NCBI GenBank assembly: GCA_040220895.1
Contig: JAVJVY010000022.1
Span: 62,001-126,000, forward strand
DNA length: 64,000 nucleotides
From: UBA11591 sp040220895
GTDB lineage: Bacteria; Bacteroidota; Bacteroidia; Flavobacteriales_E; Vicingaceae
Direction of reading: 5' to 3'
Shown: piece by piece, positions 36,926-45,570 of the stretch
How positions within the stretch are numbered: the first letter of the stretch is position 1
Layout of the letters: every line of letters starts with the position of its first letter
Made by a program: the position numbers and the translations under genes
The notes under the pieces: generated by a model
Databases searched by the model: none
What the model was told of the DNA's origin: nothing
Seen by the model: only the letters and a program-made list of their open reading frames with translations

Positions 36926-38223
36926 TTGAAGGTAAAGACATATTCTCTAGTAAAGTCAAAGAGCAACTCGACAACGTCGAGGTTCCCTACAACGAAAAGC
37001 ACTGGGATGAAATGAATGAAATGCTGGATAAGATCCCGGCTTCCGCGCTTAAAGGCAAATCATCGAATACAGGTTATTATGTAGTTGCCGGTGCGGTAGC
37101 CATTTTGGCGGTAGGTTACTTTATAATGAACAAACAAACCGAAGAATCCCAAATTCCGAATTTGGATGACCAGGAGGTCCTAATAGAAAGTCCTCAAGAA
37201 AACAATTCTCAGCTGCCGGGCAACTCAGAAGTAGAAAATTTGGAAGAAGACATCCAAGTCCCCGTAAAGGGTGCAGTTGAGGTTCGCCAGGAAAGTCAGG
37301 TGAATGGTGTGGAAAAAAAAGTTGACCGATATGCCGGTTTAACTGAAGAACAGCTAAAAGAAGAAGCAAAGGCTTCAATTAATCAAGTGGTTCAGGCCCA
37401 ATCCGTTAAGTACGAAGACTCACCAAATCTCGACAATCCCGCATTGAAATCTAACATTGTTATTAAAACTTCGACCTTGTGCGCTGGAAGTACTGTTGAA
37501 TTTTCTGTCGACCCAGTTAGAGATGATGTTACCTATTTTTGGGATTTTGGGGACAAAGGGCTTAAATCGAGAAAAGCCAATGCCAGTCATACATTCAATC
37601 AGGCGGGCAGTTATGAATTATTACTAGTTGTTTCCAAAAAGGGCGTTGAGAAAGACACCTATACAGCCCATAAAACTATACGAGTGACCAAAAGTCCGGA
37701 ATTGAAGATGGAGATGGATCAGGAATTGATCACCCTGAATGATCCTTACTTGGAACTAAAGGCCATCTCTGATGTTCCTTGCACCTTCAATTGGACCTTC
37801 AATGAACAACAAAAAGCATCTGGAAAACAAGCGTCATTCATTGTGCCCGAAAAGGGAAATTTTGCCATTCAGCTGGAATCGCTTGGTGAGGGTGGTTGCA
37901 ATACCCAGATCACCGAATACTATGCTGCTGATAAAGGACTTCATATCATTGTAGAATCTGCTTTCGCTCCGGATAATGGTTTGGGTAATGAGGAATTCTT
38001 ACCAAAGGAATTAAACGAGGCAGACGTTGATTTTGTCTTTGTGATCCGAGACAGAACGGGTAATGTTGTTTTTGAAAGTCGTGAAAAATATAAAGGTTGG
38101 AACGGGCGAATGAATAATGTCGGTAACCCCATGCCGGCAGGCCCGTATCAATGGTCGCTCTCATTCAAGGATGATAAAGGACAAGAACACATTCAAAAAG
38201 GCAAGATCAACCTGTTAAGGTGA
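36922..38223 (+). CDS. Single-pass membrane protein with PKD and gliding-type C-terminal domain; possible anti-sigma partner
   Basis: 433 residues. The N-terminal cytoplasmic stretch (about 1-48) contains VPYNEKHWDEMNEMLDKIP, a pattern often seen at the start of proteins encoded after ECF sigma genes in Bacteroidota. One membrane helix follows at about 50-67 (YYVVAGAVAILAVGYFIM). After an acidic linker comes a PKD domain at about 188-255 (YFWDFGDKGLKSRKANASHTF), a further beta domain, and a C-terminal region resembling the gliding motility-associated C-terminal domain (FAPDNGLGNEEFLPKEL ... WNGRMNNVGNPMPAGPYQW). No signal peptide precedes the helix, so it sits in the inner membrane with the PKD part outside. 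An anti-sigma role is inferred from gene order and topology. Confidence 0.65.
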   Translation: MIEGKDIFSSKVKEQLDNVEVPYNEKHWDEMNEMLDKIPASALKGKSSNTGYYVVAGAVAILAVGYFIMNKQTEESQIPNLDDQEVLIESPQENNSQLPGNSEVENLEEDIQVPVKGAVEVRQESQVNGVEKKVDRYAGLTEEQLKEEAKASINQVVQAQSVKYEDSPNLDNPALKSNIVIKTSTLCAGSTVEFSVDPVRDDVTYFWDFGDKGLKSRKANASHTFNQAGSYELLLVVSKKGVEKDTYTAHKTIRVTKSPELKMEMDQELITLNDPYLELKAISDVPCTFNWTFNEQQKASGKQASFIVPEKGNFAIQLESLGEGGCNTQITEYYAADKGLHIIVESAFAPDNGLGNEEFLPKELNEADVDFVFVIRDRTGNVVFESREKYKGWNGRMNNVGNPMPAGPYQWSLSFKDDKGQEHIQKGKINLLR

Positions 38224-38277
38224 TATTCACACAGACAACTTTGTTGTGGATAATTACGTCTGCATATTGCCTTATTC

Positions 38278-38311
38278 TTTGTCCGGTAGAACTGTGCGAG
38301 TGTTATATTTG
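38278..38311 (+). promoter_or_regulatory. Promoter of the first collagen-like gene
   Basis: TTTG (38278-38281), 22-base spacer, TATATTTG (38304-38311). The start point would be about 38317, beyond the first ATG at 38314 and just before the second in-frame ATG at 38323, so the message may be leaderless or nearly so. Confidence 0.45.
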
Positions 38312-38313
38312 CT

Positions 38314-39327
38314 ATGGCCATTATGCGAGTTTATAGAATAATTCATTTTTTTCTGGTATACCTTATAACCTCTGGCGCGATTTTAGCGCAGAAAGGAAAT
38401 GTTGGTATTGGTACCAACACTCCACACCCTAGTGCTATTCTCCACCTCGGTGATGATCAGGGTAAGGGATTTAAAATTCCTTACACAGATACCAGTGCTG
38501 TTATTGCCTACGCCAACAGTTACAATCCTCCTATTCCAATTGCCAATGGTCTATTGATCTATCAGAAAGGAGCAGAAACCTTTTACTATTACGACGCTCC
38601 CAAGAACAAATGGGTCCCTTTGAGTGGTATAACTGGACCTACTGGAGTAACGGGCATTACAGGACCAACTGGTTTTCCCGGACCTACCGGTTCCAGTTCA
38701 CAATGGCGATATGGCAATGGAGGACCTGCCTTCCAAGCCGGAGATAAATGTGGAGATTACTACCTTGACCTTGAAAACACCTACCTGTATAGGTATGGCT
38801 GTCCATCCGGGCCATGGCAATTCAAAGGCGGCCCATACAAAAGCAGGATAAAAGAAGGAGAAACAGTTCACCTTTCGTCAAAGACCCGCCAAATTGCGAT
38901 TGAAACGGCAGCTAATACCTTGGTCATGGATACCATCAATGGCCTGAGCTACAATGTGGTTGCGCCACCTGGCTATAATGCATTTGCCTGGATCACCGCT
39001 TATGGATCGGTAAAAAAAGTTTCAGTTAATAACGATTATAACTACGCGCGATTTGACATATTTTTTCCCGGCAAGGTTCCTGCCGATCAGAAAATGTGGC
39101 AGTCTGTGGCCATGGGGCCGAACAGTTCCACCCCGAACAACAATGACAACGTGAGTTGGTCCATTTCGATGGCAGCAGAGCTAGGCCCATCTCAGAAGAT
39201 AGAGATCAGGGGCGGTCAAGAAATGAGGACTAAGACCGGCTTAGGCAACATCATTATTGCCGATGCACCGGGCACCGAAAATGAAGCCCATCTGGACATC
39301 ATGGTTTTTTACGTAAGAATATTGTAA
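38314..39327 (+). CDS. Secreted collagen-like protein 1
   Basis: 337 residues from ATG 38314; the promoter just upstream argues that the ATG at 38323 (residue 4) may be the real start, and both give the same signal peptide (ending GAILAQ). Segments: N-terminal module NVGIGTNTPHPSAILHLGD common to many Bacteroidota surface proteins (25-105), then six or so Gly-x-Thr/Gly-Pro-Thr triplets at about 107-125 (GPTGVTGITGPTGFPGPTG). A CGDYYLDLENTYLYRYGC module and a C-terminal beta-rich domain (about 165-337) follow. It is the first of three tandem paralogues. No T9SS tail is evident, and the function is unknown. Confidence 0.75.
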   Translation: MAIMRVYRIIHFFLVYLITSGAILAQKGNVGIGTNTPHPSAILHLGDDQGKGFKIPYTDTSAVIAYANSYNPPIPIANGLLIYQKGAETFYYYDAPKNKWVPLSGITGPTGVTGITGPTGFPGPTGSSSQWRYGNGGPAFQAGDKCGDYYLDLENTYLYRYGCPSGPWQFKGGPYKSRIKEGETVHLSSKTRQIAIETAANTLVMDTINGLSYNVVAPPGYNAFAWITAYGSVKKVSVNNDYNYARFDIFFPGKVPADQKMWQSVAMGPNSSTPNNNDNVSWSISMAAELGPSQKIEIRGGQEMRTKTGLGNIIIADAPGTENEAHLDIMVFYVRIL

Positions 39328-40476
39328 ATGAATTCCCTGTTCAGACATACCGTACTTATAGCGTTCACCTTAACGACGATTCAGACTCAAGCGCAGAATA
39401 ACGTGGGCATCAATACCAGGAAACCCGACCTGACTGCCATAAGTCACATAGATGATAGTGCAAGGGGATTTTTACTGCCTCGCACCGATACGCAATCGGT
39501 TTGGAATTATGTAAACACGCTTTCTCCAAATCCGGGAATTGCGCATGGATTGACCATATTTGAAACCAATCTTCAAACCATTTACATTTACAATGGAATC
39601 AAGCAAAAATGGGAGCCAATCAGTAATTTACAAGGTCCGCAAGGGGCAATTGGTCCAACCGGACCTCGTGGGCCCATTGGACCAATTGGCATTTCGACCC
39701 AGTGGCGTGACAGCGCACTGCTTGATCCGGTAAAAAGAAAGCCCAAGACAACGAATATTCCACCGTATTTCACTCAATTGGGTGATACCTGCGGAGACAT
39801 ATATCATCAAACTGCAACAGGGCTCGTATGGTCCTATAATTGTGATTCTAATCGCTGGGACGGTCCAATAGCCAGATGGAGAAACCTTGGGCCAGGAGAA
39901 TTGTCGTACGTAAAGACATTAGGGCTTTATGAGCTGAACATGTCACCTGGTTCTGCACAAGATACGCTTGGATTGATTCCTGGACTTACATATACTTTCA
40001 GAGTTCCTCCCGATACCATTGCTCATGTTTGGATCACATCTCAGGGAAATGTATCAAAATCTAAAAGGAACGACACGTCTTTTAATAAAATGGCATTCGA
40101 CTTTTATGTGATTGACACAAATGGAGTAGGTCAATACCACAACAGTAGAAAAACCGTAAGTATCGGCCCGAATTTTTTGATCACTACCTCCAATTTCAGT
40201 CAATTTGACAAAGTGCCGTGGAGTATTCATATGGCAAAGAGCTTTGAAGGAAAAATAAGTCCAACTGGCAATCCTTTGCCCAAAAACGACTTCAATACAT
40301 TTACCATTGAAACACATGCCGGACAATTCTACAGGCCCGACAACCCACTGGGAATTAACGGAAGAGTCACCATATCCGATGGAGGTGCCTCGGCGAATGC
40401 GAAATACGAGAACTATGCCATAATGAACGTCTACATCATATTTGAACGAAGCAAGAATGCGCCTTATCCATATTAG
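39328..40476 (+). CDS. Secreted collagen-like protein 2
   Basis: 382 residues, starting immediately after the stop of protein 1 (no gap). Signal peptide about 1-22 (ending TIQTQAQ). Same plan as its neighbours: NVGINTRKPDLTAISHIDD, then LPRTDTQSVWNYVNTLSPNPGIAHGL. A Gly-Pro-rich collagen-like stretch follows (GPQGAIGPTGPRGPIGPIG, about 108-126), then CGDIYHQTATGLVWSYNC and a C-terminal beta domain. Unlike protein 1 its triplets include Arg and Ile instead of mainly Thr. It overlaps protein 3 by 20 bp. Function unknown; likely surface or matrix. Confidence 0.75.
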   Translation: MNSLFRHTVLIAFTLTTIQTQAQNNVGINTRKPDLTAISHIDDSARGFLLPRTDTQSVWNYVNTLSPNPGIAHGLTIFETNLQTIYIYNGIKQKWEPISNLQGPQGAIGPTGPRGPIGPIGISTQWRDSALLDPVKRKPKTTNIPPYFTQLGDTCGDIYHQTATGLVWSYNCDSNRWDGPIARWRNLGPGELSYVKTLGLYELNMSPGSAQDTLGLIPGLTYTFRVPPDTIAHVWITSQGNVSKSKRNDTSFNKMAFDFYVIDTNGVGQYHNSRKTVSIGPNFLITTSNFSQFDKVPWSIHMAKSFEGKISPTGNPLPKNDFNTFTIETHAGQFYRPDNPLGINGRVTISDGGASANAKYENYAIMNVYIIFERSKNAPYPY

Positions 40477-41620
40477 TCATATAGCCATACTATTGTTGCT
40501 TTTTCCTATGCTTTTAAAGGCACAGGACAATGTAGGCATAGGAACGGCTGCGCCTCATCCTTCTGCCTTGCTCGAGATAAGTGATAGTTCAAGGGGCGTG
40601 CTCATACCCAGAACAGACACCCTGGCCGTGCTCGATTACGTTAATAGTCTTACTCCCAATCCGGGCATTGCGAACGGGCTGATGATATTTGACGTCAATT
40701 TAAATACCTATCTTTTTTATGATGATGTCGCCGGAAATTGGAAGAGGCTTACAAGTCTAGTTGGACCCACCGGCCCTAAGGGACCACAAGGCCCAAGAGG
40801 ACCTATTGGACCTCAAGGCACGAACACTGACTGGCGAGATAGCACGGCAAATCCTGTTTTCGATCCAATTAGAGATACTTGTGGCGACTGGTTCATCAAT
40901 ACCGAAACGGGACAGGTATGGAGGTATTGGTGTGATTCGACCGGTAATAAAAACCAATGGAGAGACACCAATTATTTCGACTTTTACATCGGTGAGTTAA
41001 TGGCCCCTGATGAACGTATCGAAGTATTCAACCAACAGACGTCAACTGCACTTACAGAGACTATGGCAAGCAGTACGGACATCGTGGTAATGAAGGCTAT
41101 TCCCGGGCTCAGCATGAGTTTGACCCTTCAAAATGATGAAATAGCATACATCATTTGGGCAGCCCACGGCACAGCAACAAGGGCATTTCCCGGTGGTGAT
41201 CTGGCCTATGCACAATACGACGCATTTGTTGGTGGAATCGGTCCTGGTTCATTTTACAGTGATGTTAACAACATTGAAACCCAAGTCACTATGGGACCGA
41301 GCGGACCTCCACCACCGGGTCAACCTTTGCAAGCCCTTTCAGACAGGCCGGGATGGTATATTTCGGGAAATGTAACTGTTGCTGCACCACTTTCGGCTGC
41401 ACCTATTTGTCGCTGCGGACACCCAACGGCACAATTGCCTTGCAACTGTCCAAATGGGGGCGGTTTCTCCATGACCGTTGTCGCTGGCAATCGCTATTCC
41501 GGATCTGCAACCACGAACATTGTTATCCTGGCTGATGAAACTACAAAAGAAGCTGTGGGTCATTTGAACGTAATGGCCATTATTCGCAGAAATCCTAGCA
41601 CCTGGGATTGGAAGAAGTAA
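40457..41620 (+). CDS. Secreted collagen-like protein 3
   Basis: 387 residues from the ATG at 40457, chosen over a TTG at 40442 because it directly begins the signal peptide MRLIHISHIAILLLLFPMLL; it overlaps protein 2 by 20 bp. The NVGIGTAAPHPSALLEISD module is followed by LIPRTDTLAVLDYVNSLTPN, the collagen-like stretch GPTGPKGPQGPRGPIGPQG (about 105-123) and CGDWFINTETGQVWRYWC. The C-terminal domain carries an extra Cys-rich insert (CRCGHPTAQLPCNC, near 318-331) absent from proteins 1 and 2. A weak hairpin (41622-41637) follows the stop. Function unknown. Confidence 0.75.
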   Translation: MRLIHISHIAILLLLFPMLLKAQDNVGIGTAAPHPSALLEISDSSRGVLIPRTDTLAVLDYVNSLTPNPGIANGLMIFDVNLNTYLFYDDVAGNWKRLTSLVGPTGPKGPQGPRGPIGPQGTNTDWRDSTANPVFDPIRDTCGDWFINTETGQVWRYWCDSTGNKNQWRDTNYFDFYIGELMAPDERIEVFNQQTSTALTETMASSTDIVVMKAIPGLSMSLTLQNDEIAYIIWAAHGTATRAFPGGDLAYAQYDAFVGGIGPGSFYSDVNNIETQVTMGPSGPPPPGQPLQALSDRPGWYISGNVTVAAPLSAAPICRCGHPTAQLPCNCPNGGGFSMTVVAGNRYSGSATTNIVILADETTKEAVGHLNVMAIIRRNPSTWDWKK

Positions 41621-41753
41621 GAGCTTTGGGTAAAGCTTTGTTCCTAAACTTCGAACTATTAGTAATTTATCGTAGTTAATTAGCGGATCTTAATTTTCCT
41701 TCGTTCCGGAGAACGCGACAATCACATTCTAGCTCATAACTTCAATACAACTA

Positions 41754-43721
41754 CTACAAATCAATATTGGCGTACTTGGCGTTCTGCTCAATAAATTCCC
41801 TTCTCGGTGGAACCTCATCACCCATTAACATTGAAAAGGTTCGATCACAAGCAGCGGCATTTTCGATGGTCACTTGCCTCAAGGTACGAGTATCGGGATC
41901 CATAGTGGTAGACCAAAGTTGCTCAGCATTCATTTCACCAAGTCCTTTATAGCGCTGAATGCCAACACTTGACTCCTTGCCTTTGCCTTTCAATTCCTGG
42001 ACGATCCGGTCGCGCTGATCATCATTCCAAGCGTATTCTTCGTCTTTGCCTTTTTTTACCAAATAAAGTGGTGGTGTGGCAATGTAGACGTACCCTTTTT
42101 CAACCAATTCCTTCATATACCTAAAAAAGAAGGTAAGGATCAAGGTCTCAATATGGCTTCCATCCACATCGGCATCACACATGATAATGATTTTGTGATA
42201 CCTCAGGTTATCGTGATTAAGTGCCCTGCTATCCTCTTCTGTACCAACCCTTACGCCCAATGCCGTGTAGATATTCTTGATCTCTTCATTCTCGAATATT
42301 TTATGTTGCATTGCTTTTTCCACGTTCAGAATTTTTCCTCTAAGCGGCATTATGGCCTGGAACATTCTGTCCCTGCCTTGTTTGGCAGTACCACCTGCGG
42401 AATCTCCCTCAACCAGGTATATCTCACATTTACTCGGATCTTTTTCAGAACAATCGGCCAGCTTACCCGGAAGGCCGGAACCTGACAGAACAGATTTCCG
42501 CTGAACCAACTCCCTTGCCTTTGTAGCGGCATGCCGAGCTTGAGCTGCAAGGATGACTTTTTGCACAATGATCTTGGCATCGTTAGGGTGTTCTTCAAGG
42601 TAATTGGTCAACATTTCGCTGACTCCTTGACTCACTGCGGGAGATACTTCCCTGTTACCGAGTTTGGTCTTTGTCTGGCCCTCAAATTGAGGTTCGGCGA
42701 TCTTTACACTAATCACAGCTGTCAATCCTTCCCTGAAATCATCACCGTTGATCTCAAATTTCAATTTACTGAGCATCCCTTGGTTTTCGGCATATTTCTT
42801 AAGCGTAGTGGTCAAGCCGCGCCTGAACCCTGCCAGATGGGTTCCACCTTCGTGCGTATGTATGTTGTTTACATAGGCATGTATATGTTCGGCATACGAA
42901 CTGTTATAAACCATGGCTACTTCCACCGGGATGCCATTCTTTTCACCTTCCATATAAATGACTTCGCTGATCAACCTTTCTCGGTTTTCATCGACAAACT
43001 CAACGAATTCGGGTAGACCTCGATCTGAATAAAAGGTCTCACCTAAAAACTCTCCTTTATCATCCGTGTTGCGCTTGTCAACAATCGTGATGGTAATTCC
43101 TTTGTTCAGAAAAGCCAATTCCCTGAGTCTGGAGGCAAGAATGTCATAATGATATACCCTATCATCAAAAATTGACTCATCTGGCGTAAAAGTCACCATG
43201 GTTCCGGTTCTATCCGTAGGGCCTATTTCCCGAACGGGATACTGAGGTACACCGATCTTATATTCTTGTTCATACATCTTTCCGTCAATGCTGTGCACGA
43301 CGGCGCGTAAATCAGAAGAAAGTGCATTCACACAAGAAACACCAACACCGTGCAACCCTCCAGATACTTTGTAGGAGCCTTTGTCAAATTTTCCACCGGC
43401 ATGCAAAACCGTCATGACAACTTCAAGTGCCGAGCGCTTTTCTTTTTCGTGCATTCCAACGGGTATTCCCCGTCCATTGTCCTCCACACTGATCGAGTTA
43501 TCTTCATTGATGATGACATCAATGGTATCACAATGACCTGCCAGAGCTTCATCAATGGAGTTATCAACCACCTCGTACACTAAATGGTGTAGGCCTTTCA
43601 GGCCCGTGTCGCCAATGTACATAGAAGGTCTTTTTCGAACTGCTTCCAGGCCTTCTAAAACCTGTATGTTCTGCGCCGAATACTCCTTATTCGGCTCGTT
43701 TTCTTCTGAATTTTCTGCCAT
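41754..43721 (-). CDS. gyrB: DNA gyrase subunit B
   Basis: ATPase subunit of gyrase, which introduces negative supercoils. The 655 residues show the GHKL ATPase with EVVDNSIDEALAGHCD (about 48-63) and GRGIPVG, the transducer Lys region (QTKTKLGNREV) and the TOPRIM domain with EGDSAGGTAKQGRDR (about 437-451) and MCDADVDGSHIETL (about 511-524). The C-terminal gyrB tail has QRYKGLGEMNAEQLW. Length suits a GyrB without the proteobacterial insert. A -7-like TATATTTG lies at 43779-43772. gyrA is not in the window. Confidence 0.95.
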   Translation of the reverse strand: MAENSEENEPNKEYSAQNIQVLEGLEAVRKRPSMYIGDTGLKGLHHLVYEVVDNSIDEALAGHCDTIDVIINEDNSISVEDNGRGIPVGMHEKEKRSALEVVMTVLHAGGKFDKGSYKVSGGLHGVGVSCVNALSSDLRAVVHSIDGKMYEQEYKIGVPQYPVREIGPTDRTGTMVTFTPDESIFDDRVYHYDILASRLRELAFLNKGITITIVDKRNTDDKGEFLGETFYSDRGLPEFVEFVDENRERLISEVIYMEGEKNGIPVEVAMVYNSSYAEHIHAYVNNIHTHEGGTHLAGFRRGLTTTLKKYAENQGMLSKLKFEINGDDFREGLTAVISVKIAEPQFEGQTKTKLGNREVSPAVSQGVSEMLTNYLEEHPNDAKIIVQKVILAAQARHAATKARELVQRKSVLSGSGLPGKLADCSEKDPSKCEIYLVEGDSAGGTAKQGRDRMFQAIMPLRGKILNVEKAMQHKIFENEEIKNIYTALGVRVGTEEDSRALNHDNLRYHKIIIMCDADVDGSHIETLILTFFFRYMKELVEKGYVYIATPPLYLVKKGKDEEYAWNDDQRDRIVQELKGKGKESSVGIQRYKGLGEMNAEQLWSTTMDPDTRTLRQVTIENAAACDRTFSMLMGDEVPPRREFIEQNAKYANIDL

Positions 43722-43871
43722 TCCTAATTGCTTCGTAAAAATAAATCGACCGCCTCAAAAAAAGCGGTATACAAATATACCAAAACCCCTTATTTTATGC
43801 GGGTTTTCAGTGATTTTTCGTCGATTATTTATCAACATAAAATTAACACGGGAACTGTCTATAATCGGAGA

Positions 43872-45569
43872 TTAAAATCCAAAGCGAAAACCTCCTAGAA
43901 CATTTAAAGATTGGGTAGGATAATCTTGCCACTTCTCATATTTTATAGCAGCTATATTATTGAAATCTAAGAATACAGCTATCCTCTTGCTATAGCGATA
44001 CTCAAGGTTCAGGTTAATGTCGGTAGTTCCTTTCAACGTTTCATACCCCGCTAGGCCTCGAGGTAAATAGACTTTTGCACTTTGTTCGCCTATCAGATAA
44101 AGTAGAATTTCGGCCTTGATCTTATCTCCAAGCATATACGTGGTCAAGGCGGATAACCTGTACTGCGGTTTGTGCCAAGCTTGCAGCTCGTTCTTAGCAT
44201 CGTAAATAAAATAAGATCCGCTTATTACAAGGCGCCATCGCTCAATTGGTTCGTAAATAAGTTCCGCTTTGAATTCGGTTATGTCAACCTCGTCATAAAT
44301 CACTGTAAAACTTCTACTTTCCAAATTGCTGGTGTCTTTAACATACAATGGCAAGTCCTTGACGGTTTGCTGACTCAGCGAAACATTAAACGAAGTGTTC
44401 TTACTCAAGTGACCTCTAATACCTGCGTAACCCATAAATGATTGGTTGGAATTCTTGAGTGGGATGGCGGAACCTACAAATGGATTCTCATCGGTAAATG
44501 AGCTGTATGAATTACGATTTAAATCCCCTGTAATGCCAATATAAGGGACGATAATTGACTTTACGAGATTGTATTTGAAATCCACTTTTGGATACAGATA
44601 ATAGGAGGTTTCAACATCAAATTCAGCAGCAACTTTGAAGGCCCCTTCCAATCTCCAGTTTTTTCCGCGCAGATCAATTCCCGGCTCTATCATAAAAATA
44701 GTGTTCTCTTTAGAGTACTGAGAAATACTCCAACGGCTTCCATCGGTCAATTTATTGTAGTCCAGGGCCCAATCCAGGGTCAAAATTTGACTGGTATGTA
44801 CCAAGCTGTAGGACTGCAAAAGAGTGAATCGCGATTCACTTGACTCATACCTGTCGGCAAGGTAAGAATACGAAGCCTCAGAGTAATGGCGCAATCCGGC
44901 GGTATCGCGCTGGTTATTTCCAAAAGTTGCGATCGCTTTGAATCTGTTATAATTCTGCCCAACGTTTTCGTTTAAGTCAGATAAGTTAACGCTATTTAGT
45001 TGATCATTCAATCCAAAAATAGCTCTGGTTTCGTCGTAACCGTAGTAATTCATAGCATCGTATCGGTAATCCAGACGACCACCAATGGTATATTTCCTGC
45101 TGTATCTGCTAGCACTAATACCTAGGGCATTATTGCTAAAATTACTATTCTCTATATCCTTTATTCCAGTAGAAGAAAAGTGCTTGCCATAAACACCGAT
45201 GCTTGACTTCTTTGATCGCAGCTGATTGTAATAGAATTCTGCAATGGGCGTTGCATTGTTTCCATAACCAAGTATGAAATAATTTCGATACAATTTAACC
45301 AAAGGCTCCCCTTTTAACTTAGCTGCTTTGATGCTTTCAGGATCAAAATCGTGCGGCAATTCCTTGTTAAGAAATTGGTAATTCACTTTAACATCGAGAT
45401 TCTGGCTGTCCGATATTTCCGGATTGACACGAATTTTTGGGGCAGCTGAAAGACTTGGGCGAAACTCCTTAACAATGATAAAACTGTCAACCTCTAAGCT
45501 GTCCTGAGCATTGGCAAATGCAGGTGCAACTAGCAGTACGTATAGCAATATGTTATAAATCCATTTCAT
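43872..45569 (-). CDS. Outer-membrane beta-barrel protein (TonB-dependent receptor-like)
   Basis: 565 residues from the ATG at 45569, which begins a signal peptide (MKWIYNILLYVLLVAPAFANAQ) one base after the stop of the TPR gene; a longer frame reaching 45680 lies inside that gene and is rejected. The mature protein starts with a short extended segment (KEFRPSLSAAPKIRVNPEI) followed by many alternating amphipathic strands ending in aromatic residues, and a C-terminal strand ending GGFRFGF, the usual outer-membrane insertion signal. No clear plug domain is seen, so substrate uptake through TonB is uncertain. It is tightly paired with the upstream TPR protein. Confidence 0.72.
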   Translation of the reverse strand: MKWIYNILLYVLLVAPAFANAQDSLEVDSFIIVKEFRPSLSAAPKIRVNPEISDSQNLDVKVNYQFLNKELPHDFDPESIKAAKLKGEPLVKLYRNYFILGYGNNATPIAEFYYNQLRSKKSSIGVYGKHFSSTGIKDIENSNFSNNALGISASRYSRKYTIGGRLDYRYDAMNYYGYDETRAIFGLNDQLNSVNLSDLNENVGQNYNRFKAIATFGNNQRDTAGLRHYSEASYSYLADRYESSESRFTLLQSYSLVHTSQILTLDWALDYNKLTDGSRWSISQYSKENTIFMIEPGIDLRGKNWRLEGAFKVAAEFDVETSYYLYPKVDFKYNLVKSIIVPYIGITGDLNRNSYSSFTDENPFVGSAIPLKNSNQSFMGYAGIRGHLSKNTSFNVSLSQQTVKDLPLYVKDTSNLESRSFTVIYDEVDITEFKAELIYEPIERWRLVISGSYFIYDAKNELQAWHKPQYRLSALTTYMLGDKIKAEILLYLIGEQSAKVYLPRGLAGYETLKGTTDINLNLEYRYSKRIAVFLDFNNIAAIKYEKWQDYPTQSLNVLGGFRFGF

Positions 45570-45570
45570 C

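Noticed and set aside
41622..41637. AGCTTT/AAAGCT hairpin after the third collagen-like gene as a terminator
   Set aside because: The stem is only 6 bp and A/T-rich, followed by TTGTTCC rather than a U-run; too weak to call.
41702..41715. CGTTC/GAACG hairpin downstream of gyrB as a terminator
   Set aside because: A 5-bp stem with no U-run on either strand.
43772..43779. gyrB promoter (TATATTTG)
   Set aside because: Only a -7 box; no TTG at a 17-23 base distance, so not listed as a full promoter.
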